Source: Anseranas semipalmata (lineage: Eukaryota > Chordata > Aves > Anseriformes > Anseranatidae). Taken from it: a stretch of 64,000 nucleotides of DNA. The position numbers and the translations under genes were made by a program. Position 1 is the first letter of the stretch; every line of letters begins with the position of its first letter. The stretch is taken from NCBI GenBank assembly GCA_013399115.1, contig VXAA01001241.1, positions 766,560 to 830,559 of the forward strand, written 5' to 3'. Shown piece by piece: positions 53,201 to 64,000 of this stretch. The notes below the pieces were generated by a model. The model had not been told where the DNA came from and made no database searches. It was given only the letters and a program-made list of their open reading frames with translations.

Positions 53201-53627
53201 AATTTTGTAGGAGTCTGACAGAACAGTGAGTATGAAAAACAAACTGTGGCAGCTGTTTGCGGCTCAGTGACCGCACATGGTAATGACCACAGAGAACATA
53301 GGGAGAGATGTGCTGGAGAGGTCGTAATGCGCGAGATCAAAGACATAGGACCCTTGAGTATTTCTGTAGTCCTTCGTCCAGAGCCTTACTGCAGTGTTTG
53401 GAACTAGGTGGGAAAGGTAAATACTGCTTTTTTGAATGGAAGATATTCACTTGACACACAACAATTATTTATACTGAACAGTGTATGGACTTAAGCTCTT
53501 CTTTAGAACAGCATGCGAGAAACAAAGTGAAAACTGGAAGGTGAAGTTTTGTGGCCAGATTCTGGTTATACCTATGCAAGTATCCTGTAGGAATAGACTA
53601 CTGGAGAGGAAGGTAGCGGTACCTGCG
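50291..53627. other. Non-coding, AT-rich unique DNA
   Basis: No gene or repeat family recognised. A single N sits at 50712 in a G run. T runs lie at 51053-51063 and 52561-52575. The 103-codon minus frame at 51831-52142 has no recognisable motif. Confidence 0.6.
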
Positions 53628-53672
53628 AATCATAGAATTGGGTTGGGGCGGGAGGGACGTTTAAAGATCATC
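53628..53672 (-). mobile_element. CR1 LINE 3'-end scrap
   Basis: AATCATAGAATTGGGTTGG then a G/A-rich variant of GGAAGGGACC and TTTAAAGATCATCT matches the reverse complement of the CR1 3' end (octamer, GGTTGG block, AAAGATCATCT). It is only about 45 bp, on the minus strand and 5'-truncated. Confidence 0.82.
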
Positions 53673-55784
53673 TGCTAAGCAGGTCAGTGTAACTTGTGGA
53701 TGACGTGCTGCAGTACTTTGCTGATTTAGAGATGAGATACATGGATAAACAAGTAATTGATCTAAACTTGACTTCAGCTTCTATTCTTCCATTCAAGCAA
53801 ATTAATGGAGCTAACCAGGAAATAAACGTGCTTTTTTACAAAAGGTTAAGACTGTGTCCTCAGTGTAAAATGTTTAAAAAAAAAAAAAAAAAACTGGTTA
53901 TCTTTGGCATAATAGCTATTTCCTTATTATTGAGACTTTTTAGTGAATGAATCCCTGCCTGTCTTTACGATAACAACAAGACATGCTGACATTTGATGCA
54001 AGTGTTCGTTGTGCATAAAGCGAAGCGTGTACAGCACACTAAGTGCCGAGTTGGAATGCCAGGAGAGATTTACAGATAACAGAAATTAGCAGAAAATGCT
54101 TCTTATTATCGGTACAGAAAAGCTGTATTTTAAATGACAGCCAGATGCTTGTTTACTAGGATTATAATGTTAATGGTAGTTTTCTGTTCACAGTTCTGCG
54201 TGCATAGCTACTGAGGTCACTGGGAATTCTGGGAGACTTCAAACTGCACCCCCCACACTTTTTTTTTTCTTTTTTTCCCGAGTAAAATGATGACTGCTGC
54301 TCACAGTGCTGAGCAATATGAAGGGACATAAAAATGGTGGCTATTTCAAGGTTTTTTTTCCTTTTTGTTTTTGTTTGTTTTGCTAGACCTGGAACAGGAA
54401 AGCAGAATCTTGCAGATGAAAAGATTATCATTTATCAATACTTTTATTTCAGTTTTATCAACAGGTCCTTCCGCACTAGAGGCTTTTAAGTGTCTGTCAG
54501 TATCGTATGATGATCTTAATGAGATAGAAGAACAAGGTTTTACTGCATAGGAATGAATTCAAAATCATTTTTCCTTCATTTGGAGTGAATTTAAAATGAC
54601 AATTTAGTCCCTATGTAGATGTCCATGTTTGCCTGTTACACTTGAGATTTATTTCAGCTTTAAGTTCAAGACTAAAGGTAATTAGTGAAAGTGGAGTAAA
54701 AAAGAAGGGATAAAAAAAAAAAAAAAACACAACAAAGAAACAAGCATTGCACAGAAAGGGAAGTCAGTAAACAGTGTAATTCTTAATTCATTCAGAAATG
54801 GGAGTGATGGTTTTCTAAACTAAAATGACCAAATCCAATAACTAACATTTTGTCAGGGCAATAATAATGGTATTTGTATCTCTTTTAATTGGCTTTAACC
54901 TTTCCCTTCATGTGTGAACTATTAAAAAATTAAAGAGGGAAGTATTTAGCGAGACAGATTTATGTTAGCTCATGGTTTGCACCATTTTAATGAGGTCAAA
55001 GCAATAAAGAATCTCAGCAGATCCTGAGGTCTGGATGATGAATGACTGTCTTCCACTGCTGATACGCAGTGTTGTGCTCAAGTCTGAGGTGCTGTTGAAA
55101 TATGAAATACAAATTTCTACAGTTAGGAAGTAGTATTGAATGATTTTCTCAGGAATATATATGCAAATATGTATTTGAATAAAAATGAAATAACTTTTGC
55201 TTCCTGGCAGGAGAAAGATTGAAGTGGTTGGATTAAAGAAAAATTTTTTAAGGTGTGATGGATATACAAAAAAATAATTTACACACGAGTGTGTGTGTGT
55301 GTGTGTGTGTATATCTACATGTATTTGCGGTATACAGCAGTGTGTTCAGCAAATGGATCAGTGATCATAAGTAGTAAAGTTATGATGATAATTTAGTAAC
55401 TAATGTGCCATTTTCCTAATGCAAGGTTGTACATGTGATGGATAAGAAGGTGGTAGTTTTAGTGGAAGTGTAGGTAGCAATTATTGCCAACTGATCGTTC
55501 ATTAGTGGCTTCATTTATTAAAGATAATTTTATTTGTTTTGTTCGAAATACACATTGCATCAAGCTTATTTTAGGCCTTAATTTTTCCATTTTATTCCCA
55601 TGAAAAATACTTGAAGTATAAATCTGGAAGTGGGCAAGCAGTGAGACCCTTGGTTCACATCCACGTATGCATTATAGTTTATTTAGTGAGCTGCAGTATC
55701 TGAAAACAGGATTGGCAAAGATATGCATGGTAGCTGACCATTTTCCTGTGGGAAGCTGAAGCTGCCCAAGAAAGCAGTATGGGT
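53673..55784. other. Non-coding, AT-rich unique DNA
   Basis: Contains A18 at about 53876-53893, A15 near 54713 and a (GT)11 tract at 55289-55310. No gene recognised. The 89-codon minus frame 54162-54431 passes through T-rich sequence and is not convincing. Confidence 0.6.
55289..55310. repeat. (GT)11 microsatellite
   Basis: Eleven uninterrupted GT units followed by ATATCTACATG, read directly. Confidence 0.96.
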
Positions 55785-55870
55785 CATCTCGCGCTTAGGA
55801 GCGCTGTGAGATAACGCGCTGCGAGATGCAGCTCCCGTGTACTTGCCTGCCTCTCGCTAACGATACCCTC
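55785..55870. other. CpG cluster with inverted repeat
   Basis: A short CpG-dense patch in AT-rich DNA. ATCTCGC at 55786-55792 is repeated inverted as GCGAGAT at 55821-55827, and an alternative inner pairing GCGCT/AGCGC (55791-55795 with 55800-55804) has a 4-base loop. No RNA gene family is recognised. Confidence 0.5.
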
Positions 55871-58800
55871 GCATACCACTCCCAAGGAAAAAACATTATA
55901 AAAATAAAATGGGTATTACCTTCTGTGACAAAGAGCTACATAGTTGGTCTGAAAGTTTTATTAACAGCTCATATTTTTATGATACTTTTAAAATAGTGAA
56001 TTATGAATGATTGAAAATACCCTCCAGCTTAATTGAGAACCATTATGCCTAGTAATTGCCAGAGATTTCTGCAAACAGCCGTTGTTCTCTGGCCTATTAA
56101 CATAATTTGAATTTTTTATTGCACTTCATAATTATCTGTTGGAGTTAACAAACAGGCCCATTTGCTGAAGTGTTTAAGAACAAAACCCCAAATGGACTGC
56201 ATCATGATATATTATTACTATTAGCTGACCTTGCTGGAACAGTTTTGTACATCAGTTTTTGATGGGGTCATGACTTCTGCTGATGGAAGAGGAGTGTGGG
56301 TTTCTAGTTTTCATTTCAGTAAGTGTAGGTAAAACTGCATCTTTTAAAATTGCCTTTCACTCCTTCCTGCGTATCTACTCCCTTTAGCTCGCAGTAGCAC
56401 TTTAACGTGATCTCCATGATAGTTGGAGAGAAGCACTATTTCCGCCTTATGTATTTAACACATTTCATCTGTTCGCCACGGCAAGTTAGCAGAGACAAGA
56501 AACTTGACCTCTGCTTAGATTTTAAGATTTTTAGTTACTCCTTTTCAGTTCTGATTTGTAGAGAAATCGGGCTCCTTAGCTGTCAATTTTTATGTACCGT
56601 GATAAATATTAGCGGTCCCTTCTGAGTTCTGCATGACCTATATAAATGTATACTTTTTACATGTAAATATCAGTTCATACATTTGCTATAATTGCATATT
56701 CTAGTATTGATTTCTTACTGCCCAGGTCGACATTTCCTGAAGAATTGTTTTTAAATGGCACTTGTTGCTTTATGGTTTTTGTTTTCATACTTTCTCCACC
56801 GATAAAGCCTTTCATTTGATCTTACTGCAGAACGCCACAGACCCCCTTTGCGCTCCTTGCTTTCCTCTAACACATCTCGTTGGTTGTTCTGTAGGTTGTG
56901 TTTCATTGCACAACAGAGTGACCAAGATAAACATGCCGGGTGCACATTGCCATTTTTCTCGGTAACAACTGCAGCGGATGAAGGCAGCTCAGCAGAGTAA
57001 GGAAGCTGCTGCGGGCTCCCACTGCACGCTGCCGGAGCCGGTGCACGGCGCTTGGCCGGACGTGCTCAGAAAGTTCACTCAGGTGTCTGCTCGGGGCAGG
57101 CTGGTGAATTTTCCTCAATCTTCAAAGTGAAAACAACCAACCAAGCAAGAAAAACCCACAAAGATTATATGAGTATCTTCAGGAAAACATAGTGGCAATG
57201 ATTTTACAATATTAACTATAGGCAGGGTATGTTAGTGGTGAGGGAGCATTTTCCTGTCTTGCAAACGTATCTGCAGTTTATAGAGATGCTTTTAAGCTGG
57301 GTTGCAGTTCTTCATAACTTTGGCGAAGCAAAGGAAGAGATTGCACTGCTGCTCTAAACTAATTCAGAAAGTGCCGCGGCTGCTGCTTAATGTGCTTCTG
57401 TGCCTCTGAGGAAGATGTATATATAATGCAAACAGCAACAGTTAGCTGTCTTTTCTGACACACATTTTATCCTTTCAAACTGAAATTCATTGTCTTATTA
57501 CTATTATTTTTTCCCAGCACATGATCACATACAGCATACCATCATTTGTAATAGAAAAACCTCCAGTGACAGAAAAATCTCCTAGTTGTTCCTCTTTCTG
57601 TCATTCTTCTTTGTAGAAATTGTTTTAAACAGGTCTTTCTTCCCTGAGCGTTTAGACCTTGAGCCTTCAGGTAATCTTCTCAATTAGTCCCTGGGGCTGC
57701 AGAGAGACAGGAAAGTGCAATTCCCTTAACAGCAGCTAAAATTACAGGTTCGGGTTAAAATTAAGGTACAGGCTTTAAACAATCTGGTATTAGGGGAAGA
57801 AGAAAGAAGATAGGAAAAGATAGAAATCCTGGACATCTGGCGTAAAGTAAGGACGGGGAAATGTGTGATGGACTTCTCGGGGAGAATTATAAGTACCTCT
57901 GCCTTTGTAACCCTGGCAGGCGATGGGCCAGGCTCTGCGCCCTGCTTCCCATCCTGACCTCCTCGGTGGGATTCCCCCAGTGACTGTGTCAGTCTCTGCA
58001 GGGCACGAAGGGACAGAGGAGCAGGGGCTGGGGGTGGGCAGGAAAGGAATGGTCATCTAAGTGTTTTGCCTTAGGCCATTTGCTTATTTAATGCATTTAG
58101 CTGTCAGATAATTTCACCCGTCATCTATTGCTTCTTTCTGTGGCAGCAACATTTTACATTTCCCTTCACATTCATAATGAGAAAGCGTGTACCAGGAAAT
58201 TGGTATAACTGTTAGGAAAAAAATGTTAGTGATGAAAAGACAATCTTTGCTATGAGCAAAGAGAAGTAATTCCAAAGCAGGTGTAGTTCATTTGTCATGT
58301 TGGGTTTTACTTTGGAGGAAGCGCCCTTCCAGTGGATGGACAGAGCCCGCTGCAAGCCCGCGCCCCAGCCCCGGGCGCTGTGCAAGCTGAGAGCCGCCTG
58401 CCAGGCTGGGGGGTCTGTAGAACTGGGGGGGCTGACTCACTGTGCCTGCCCTGGCCAGCAGCAAACTTCAGATTTCAATAGGCCCAGAGCTTTCTGAGGA
58501 TTAAAATGATGTTTTTTCTTCAGGGATGTTTTAGTTATGTGAGGTGAAGTGAATGGAGAATTTCCTAATGCATAAGTGTTCTGCTATCGCTGAAAATGCT
58601 GAAATAAATGTTATATAAGTGTGATTCTTTGTGCTTTCATGTGGGAGGCTTTTTTTTTTTCTTCTTTGAAGACTAGGCAAGAAAATCGCCCGTTATCTTT
58701 TGTCCTTAGTTGAGCCTAAACTAGGAATGTGGGATTCTTACACTACCTGTATGATAATTCTTGTTGTGGGCTGCCAGCTGTTGTTGGTGAAGCAAGTACA

Positions 58801-61800
58801 TCATACTCGCATGAATCAGGCTAACTGGTTTTGCCATGTAGGAAATACTTCTTGTTAGCCCTCTATCCTGCTGATTTTTTTTTTTTCCTTAGAAGCATCA
58901 GTATAAAGTAACACATATGTCTTCCTTCTCATGAGTAATGAGAAATTTCTTGGGAAAATAAAGGACAATTCTTAGGGTTAAGAAATCACCTGTCCTGGTG
59001 TGTGTGTATATGCATGTGGTTATACAATATCAACATCTATGGGATACGCCTCACTCTCGTGCTCTACATGGATTGTTTTACTATCCCTTGCAGCAGGATA
59101 AGGGAAGATCCTTACAGGGGGGACTGCCTCAGCAGGGTTACCTGCAGTAACCCCTGGGGAGGGTAAGCAGCGAGGCTTCTGCGCCTTTTTGAGATTCATG
59201 TTCTGCTTGTCAGCTTGGTTTCTCTGCAAAGCATTTAACATTTCTTCACTTAGAATTAAACTAGTACACACTTTATTGAAAAGGTAGTGAAACACAACCC
59301 ATTTGGGTTTTATCGTGCATTGTGTTGACCAAAAATACTGCCATAAGAATTTTTTTTTTTTTTTTAAGTACCCCATAGGATAGGACTGGTGATTGTATGC
59401 AGCTTATAATATGCTTTCTATATTTTTTGGTCAGTCCTTGACTCTGTTACAGATGTGTTATGGATTTTCTCATATGTATTATGGATTAAGAAGATATTAA
59501 GTCTCATATGAAAGTGCTAGCAAATGAGTAGGGACATTCGTGTCATGAAATTTTACAAGGTGTTAACTACGGGCAAATTTCAGATTTTTAAGTCAGGCAT
59601 CCTTTTTAATAATCTGAGCTCTATTTGTACTTCTGTGGTATCTGTAAATTGTTGACCAGAGAAGGAACTGAATTTTCTTTTTGTCTCTTTCAAAAGTCAT
59701 TTGTTTTCTAGCACATACATAAGCTATTGAGCTTTTGGGAGGGGAAGAAGGGGGGTGCCTAACACACTTAAATAATTAAAATTAAAGAGGAGGGAGGAAT
59801 GGATAGTCTTTTATTGATAGCAACATTAACAACTGAAGACACACTATCCTTATCTCTTTGTTATTAGAGGAATGTCCTCTGTTTTTCTTACGAGTTGATT
59901 ACTTGAGGGATCTCAGGGATTGACCTGACTTGCATTTTCTTTTGTTGCTGTTGTACATCAGAAGATTTAGTGTATTTGGAAGAAATAAATGATGAGATTA
60001 AACTGAATAAAATGTAGGTGTCACTGTATAGTTTTAACACATAAATGTGTAGTTCAGGTATTCAGTTGCTGTTCTATGTAAGAAGACCATGGTCTTATGC
60101 TCCGTTATTGTGGATGATTAAGTGGTTCATTTTGCAATCCATAGGGAACCTAAAAACTGGAACAGGATTCTGCACATCAGACAGGTTATGTAGGTATTGT
60201 CTGCAAAACCAAGTCTCACTGTGCAGAAACAAGGCAAAGGGAGTAACAGTTTTACAAATCGTATTTGGTGAAGCGTTATATAGAGTGTGTGCGTGTTGTT
60301 TCAGCTGCACCTGAGGTGAGCCCTGTACCACAAGGGAGCTCCTGCCCCCTCCCATCCCTCGCTGCGTGCAGGCGATGCTGGGGCAGTGCTGGAGGTGGGC
60401 CTGGTGCCACCTGGGGCTGCCGTGGGGTCGCTTGTCCGGGCACAAGAGGGAAGATGTCAGCACTGTTAGCATAATGCCAAATTGCTTTCCTTCATACTTT
60501 TTTTTTTTTTTTTTTTTTGAGAAATTTGTTTGCTTATTTACTTGTGTGGAGGCTTGACTTGAAGCCAGGGTACAAAAGAAATAATCCCATACTACTTAAG
60601 TACCTTTTAATGTTCTCTGTCTCCTTTGATAGAGTGAATTTTTGACAGCGAAAGTGCATACAGTTATATTCAGTTCATCTTCCCCGACTGCTTTCTCCCT
60701 AAGCCTTCAGCTGAGTTTAGTTATGACTTATAACTTCAGCATGGCATTTGGGAAAAACAGAAAAAGTAGTATAAATGTAAATGTGAAAAGCTACAGCTCA
60801 TTCTGTTTTTGAAATTGTTGGTGTGAAAAGATCTCAACAGTGTTTTATTTAAACAAGGTCTGCTTCAACCTTGATTGACTTGCAGTAAATTGCCTGGTAC
60901 GAGAGGCAAAAGGAAGTGGATAGAAAAATGGCAATCAGCACCCAATGTTTCACATATTGATTGACAAGCACCAGAGATGTGCTGGAGTAAGATAAATTGG
61001 CTAACAGAGCCCATCTTGACAGCTCCTGAGATGGGAAAATTGTTCCTGTTAATTTGCTGCTGGGACCTTGTCATTTATGGGGATATATATTTGAGTGCCT
61101 TCTAATGGTGTAAACAAACTTTGGATTCTGAAGTAGCATATTTCAGCTTCAGTCGCTTTAATTCTTCGCTGTCCGTGTATTTCTGAGCTGTAGTTATACA
61201 GTGCTTTAAGATCGAAAAGATGAGAGAAACTGTCATTGCTTTAAAGATACAGTTCACGCTGAAATACAGAACAGCACGTCCGGGCTATTCGGTAGCCTGC
61301 TTGATTTTAGTGGGATTTTTGCTTTACTGAAAAGTGTGGGACAGAGCCCTGCATTTGTTTTTAAGGGAAGAACATGTATCCCAATTTTTATTTATTCATT
61401 CTGGCAAATTTAATTGTAACTATAATTAAAATATTTCTTACCTTTTTAGTGTATCTAATTTTGTGCTTGCAAATGGCTTTTAATAAGGTTATAGGTTTTC
61501 TTAGTACTGCAGAGTGAAACTCTCTTTTTGCGTGTAGTCTTTCATCTCTGCGATTTCCTTTCATTAAAAGGAAATTTTATCTTTTTAATTTCCTGTACTG
61601 CTCTCCCAGTGTGCCAGTAATTACGGCGATACACACCAGTGCTAAAATAGTCAATGGTCTGATAGCTGTTGCGTTGGAATCTGTGACTCTGAAAGATTTT
61701 ATTTTGGCTAAAATCTTTTCACATGAAGTGAAATTTGAAGTAAACCTTCTCACTCCAGAAATCAACATTTTTTCAGGTTTTCTGTAAGAAAAGTGTGCAG

Positions 61801-64000
61801 ATTCCAGTGTTCATTTAAGGTGTGCCCCACAAACAGTAAATTCTGTTTTCCTTTCCTTCATAACTCATATTCTGTTTCTTCATTTGAGTCTACTTCTCAA
61901 ACTCTCAACTGGACATGAACTTTTCAAAGAGGGAAACATTTCAAACCTTGTTCAATACTGGGGGTGAACAAAACTTTTTCTGCACTTAAATTGCTCATTT
62001 GCAAGTGGTTTGGTAGTTTTGTCCATAATCCTATATTTGGATGCTTTCTGTATTCTCTGTCTTCTTCGGGGAATAGTTAGCTTTACCAGAAGACATCAGA
62101 GAGATTTTTGAAGGGGCTAAATAGGCCTAGCTCCATATTAGTGACGGTATTTCATTTCCCCCTTTTGATTTTTAGCTGCAGTTTAGCTCCAAGCTGTGTT
62201 TCCAGATCTGAGCGCAATGGACCGTTCTGAATTGACTGAACAGCAGCAGCCCAGTGTTCGAGTCAGTAAAAGACTTCTGCTGGGGGAGCTTCTCTCGGCG
62301 CAAAAGCTTTTAAGGACTCCAGGGTGACATCCTGGGTGTGCTGAAGGCAAAAATACAATTTGTATTGACTTAAATGGACCTGAGGTTTCACTGTGGTTTG
62401 CCATTAAGTTGTGGAATGTTCACTCTTGAAGCAGGATCTCTTACAGGCCTGATAGCTTCCTCTGAAGGCACACGAACGTTCGGTGTAAAATAGCATAACA
62501 TTCTTAAATATTTGTAGCATCCAGTAAATGTTGAAGAGAAAAGCTGTTAATCTGCCTGGTGATGCAGTAAGACACAGGGAAGGTAGATGCTTAAGCACTT
62601 CTGTGTTTTGGAAAATACCGCCAGTGGTTTAGATAACTGCAAAGCCAAGCCTCCTGCACCCCAAACTTCCACTACTGTCAATATGGGCTGTGTAAGGAAG
62701 GCAGGATAGGATCTTGAGAGGAGAAACCAGATGAAGCAAGAAAAATGTAAATACCAAGCTGATATCCTGAAAATGTAAGTATCAGTATCAAGAGTAATGG
62801 AAGATTAATTCCCGTCGTCGTGATACTTCTCTTACTGCACCTCAGCGTCTCCCGGCACTAAAATACAAACAGCTCCAGAGCGTATCGGAGCAGATGTTTA
62901 GCACTAATTCAGGAATGCATTCCACACAAGTTTAGGAATTGAAGAGGAACACCGTATTCAATCTGTAGGTGTACCTCAGGAAAGCAGACTTCAAAAACCA
63001 GAAGCTGAATTAGCCAGAGTATAGCAGTGGCACTGCACTAGGTGATGCAGCAGATTTTGAGCACATTGTTTATCTTAGCCATTTCCATACTCCTGATCCC
63101 GTGAAGCCTTGTGCTCATTTTACATTTGTTCATCAGAAATTAGAGCTGCTTTTTCAGCAGGTTGCAAAGAGTTAACCCAAATTCTCCGGTCATTATCCCA
63201 AACCCACCAGTTAGCGGTAGGTAGGTATGGCTTTCACAGACCTTGCTAAGCAGTCACAGGTCTGAGTTCTCTCTCGTTTGTTCAAGATTGCGTTATTTTT
63301 CCCATCCAGTAGTGACTCCAGGCACCTGAAGCATTAATTGTTGAACAGCTTCTGGAAATCAATTTCTGTAATAGAAATAAAGCCATCATCATGTAGTGGC
63401 GATGGCATGAGCGGTTGTTTAACAGTATTTAGAATTTGAATAAAAAGGTGTAAAGGTAAACAGGAGGTGTTTTGGTAGTCGAAACAAGTTTTTATCACAT
63501 CATAGTTTAAGCTCTCTATCACTAGAATAAAGATTGAATCAAGTGTTTGTAGATGCTTGTAAGGGGGTAGATTTCATATGGTGCCTGGTAATTACCTACC
63601 TAGGGCCTAATTGCAATCCTTTCATTAGTGGAATTCCCTGTCATGAATGTTCTGCTCTGTATGAGCTGATAAGATTGATAAATAGGAAAATTTCTTTCTT
63701 GCCAGTTTTTAAAACCCGCACGTGTTATTAAGTTACCAAAGATGGAAATTCAGTCTCATGATGGTGGTTGTGTATCTTCAGATAAGTTTCTTCCAAAAAC
63801 ATCCCTAATTTTAGAGTGTTATTTTTGTCCCACGAGGATCAGGGAGTTGAGGAGTTGTTATAACTGACTGTCGGTTATGGTTTGTATACTTGGCTCAGTG
63901 GGACCTTTGTTAGGGAAGTAAAGTTAATGCAAGCTCATGTGATTTATGTTGAAGTGGATTTGTCTGTTTCTTCTCGCTCTGAGTTTCCTGGCTAAATCAG
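55871..64000. other. Non-coding DNA with several GC-rich islets
   Basis: No exon, RNA gene or transposon recognised. GC- and CpG-richer islets lie at about 57005-57095, 57890-58030, 58322-58470 and 60325-60445, each inside otherwise AT-rich DNA. A T21 run lies at 60498-60518. The longer frames here (59020-59376, 118 codons minus; 60095-60472, 125 codons minus) match nothing I know. Confidence 0.6.
60498..60518. repeat. T21 homopolymer
   Basis: Twenty-one T residues, read directly. No element body or flanking duplication was found that would make it a retroposon tail. Confidence 0.95.

Noticed and set aside
54840..56260. Possible conserved non-coding elements (for example 54840-55020 and 56085-56260)
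   Set aside because: They look free of simple repeats, but conservation cannot be judged from a single sequence.
59020..59376. 118-codon minus-strand open frame with fairly protein-like composition
   Set aside because: It starts in a poly-K stretch caused by a T run and matches nothing I know. A translated search would settle it.
60095..60472. 125-codon minus-strand open frame
   Set aside because: Length is close to chance for 64 kb, the start lies in a GC-rich islet, and no family resemblance was seen.
1..64000. CRISPR arrays, rRNA, tRNA, bacterial or phage genes
   Set aside because: No regularly spaced repeats, cloverleaf-like genes or prokaryotic gene organisation were seen; the composition and CR1 repeats point to a bird nuclear genome.

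Overview
The window reads as gene-poor, non-coding DNA from a bird nuclear genome. The best evidence for a bird is the set of CR1 LINE fragments. The copy at 49944-50075 opens with the CATAGAATCATAGAAT octamer tail, followed by the GTTGGAAGGGACCCACAAAG block typical of chicken-type CR1 subfamilies. Other pieces lie at 2965-3010, 53628-53672 and 27730-28440. I saw no mammalian SINE. A hand tally of 22 spread rows (1,320 bases) gives about 38 percent G+C, with G above C and T above A on the + strand. No bacterial-style operons, rRNA, CRISPR or recognisable tRNA were seen.

No intact protein-coding gene can be supported. The longest open frames are 110-133 codons, which is about what chance gives in 64 kb. 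They match no family I know and often run through homopolymers or GC-rich patches. No exon could be defined by open frame plus splice sites plus a recognised protein. The base skew, and the fact that nearly all recognised transposon pieces lie on the minus strand, fit a large intron of a gene transcribed on the + strand. That is inference only.

Layout. 1-6.2 kb: AT-rich unique DNA with (AT)n and (GT)n microsatellites and a CR1 scrap. 6.23-6.78 kb: a solo-LTR-like retroviral remnant on the minus strand with TATA box, CCAAT box, polyadenylation signal and a 5-bp target duplication, next to small tandem duplications. 6.8-27.4 kb: unremarkable non-coding DNA with microsatellites. 27.45-28.44 kb: a poly-T tract with an assembly gap, then a decayed CR1 reverse-transcriptase fragment on the minus strand. 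29.49-29.57 kb: C18/T/C12/T/(TA) low-complexity DNA. 35.13-35.33 kb: a short inverted-repeat element resembling a hAT MITE. 36.38-36.78 kb: a coding-like but broken patch. 39.02-39.50 kb: a candidate retroposed insert with a gapped poly(A) tail and near-identical 14-bp flanks. 45.2 kb: gapped poly-T. 49-61 kb: several small GC- and CpG-rich islets, the strongest directly beside the CR1 at 49.94 kb.

The annotation is therefore mostly repeats and labelled non-coding intervals. Nothing here amounts to a convincing new biological system. The items most worth checking are the LTR, the poly(A) insert, the CR1 RT fragment ending near an A tract on its own strand, and the CpG islet at 50.1 kb.
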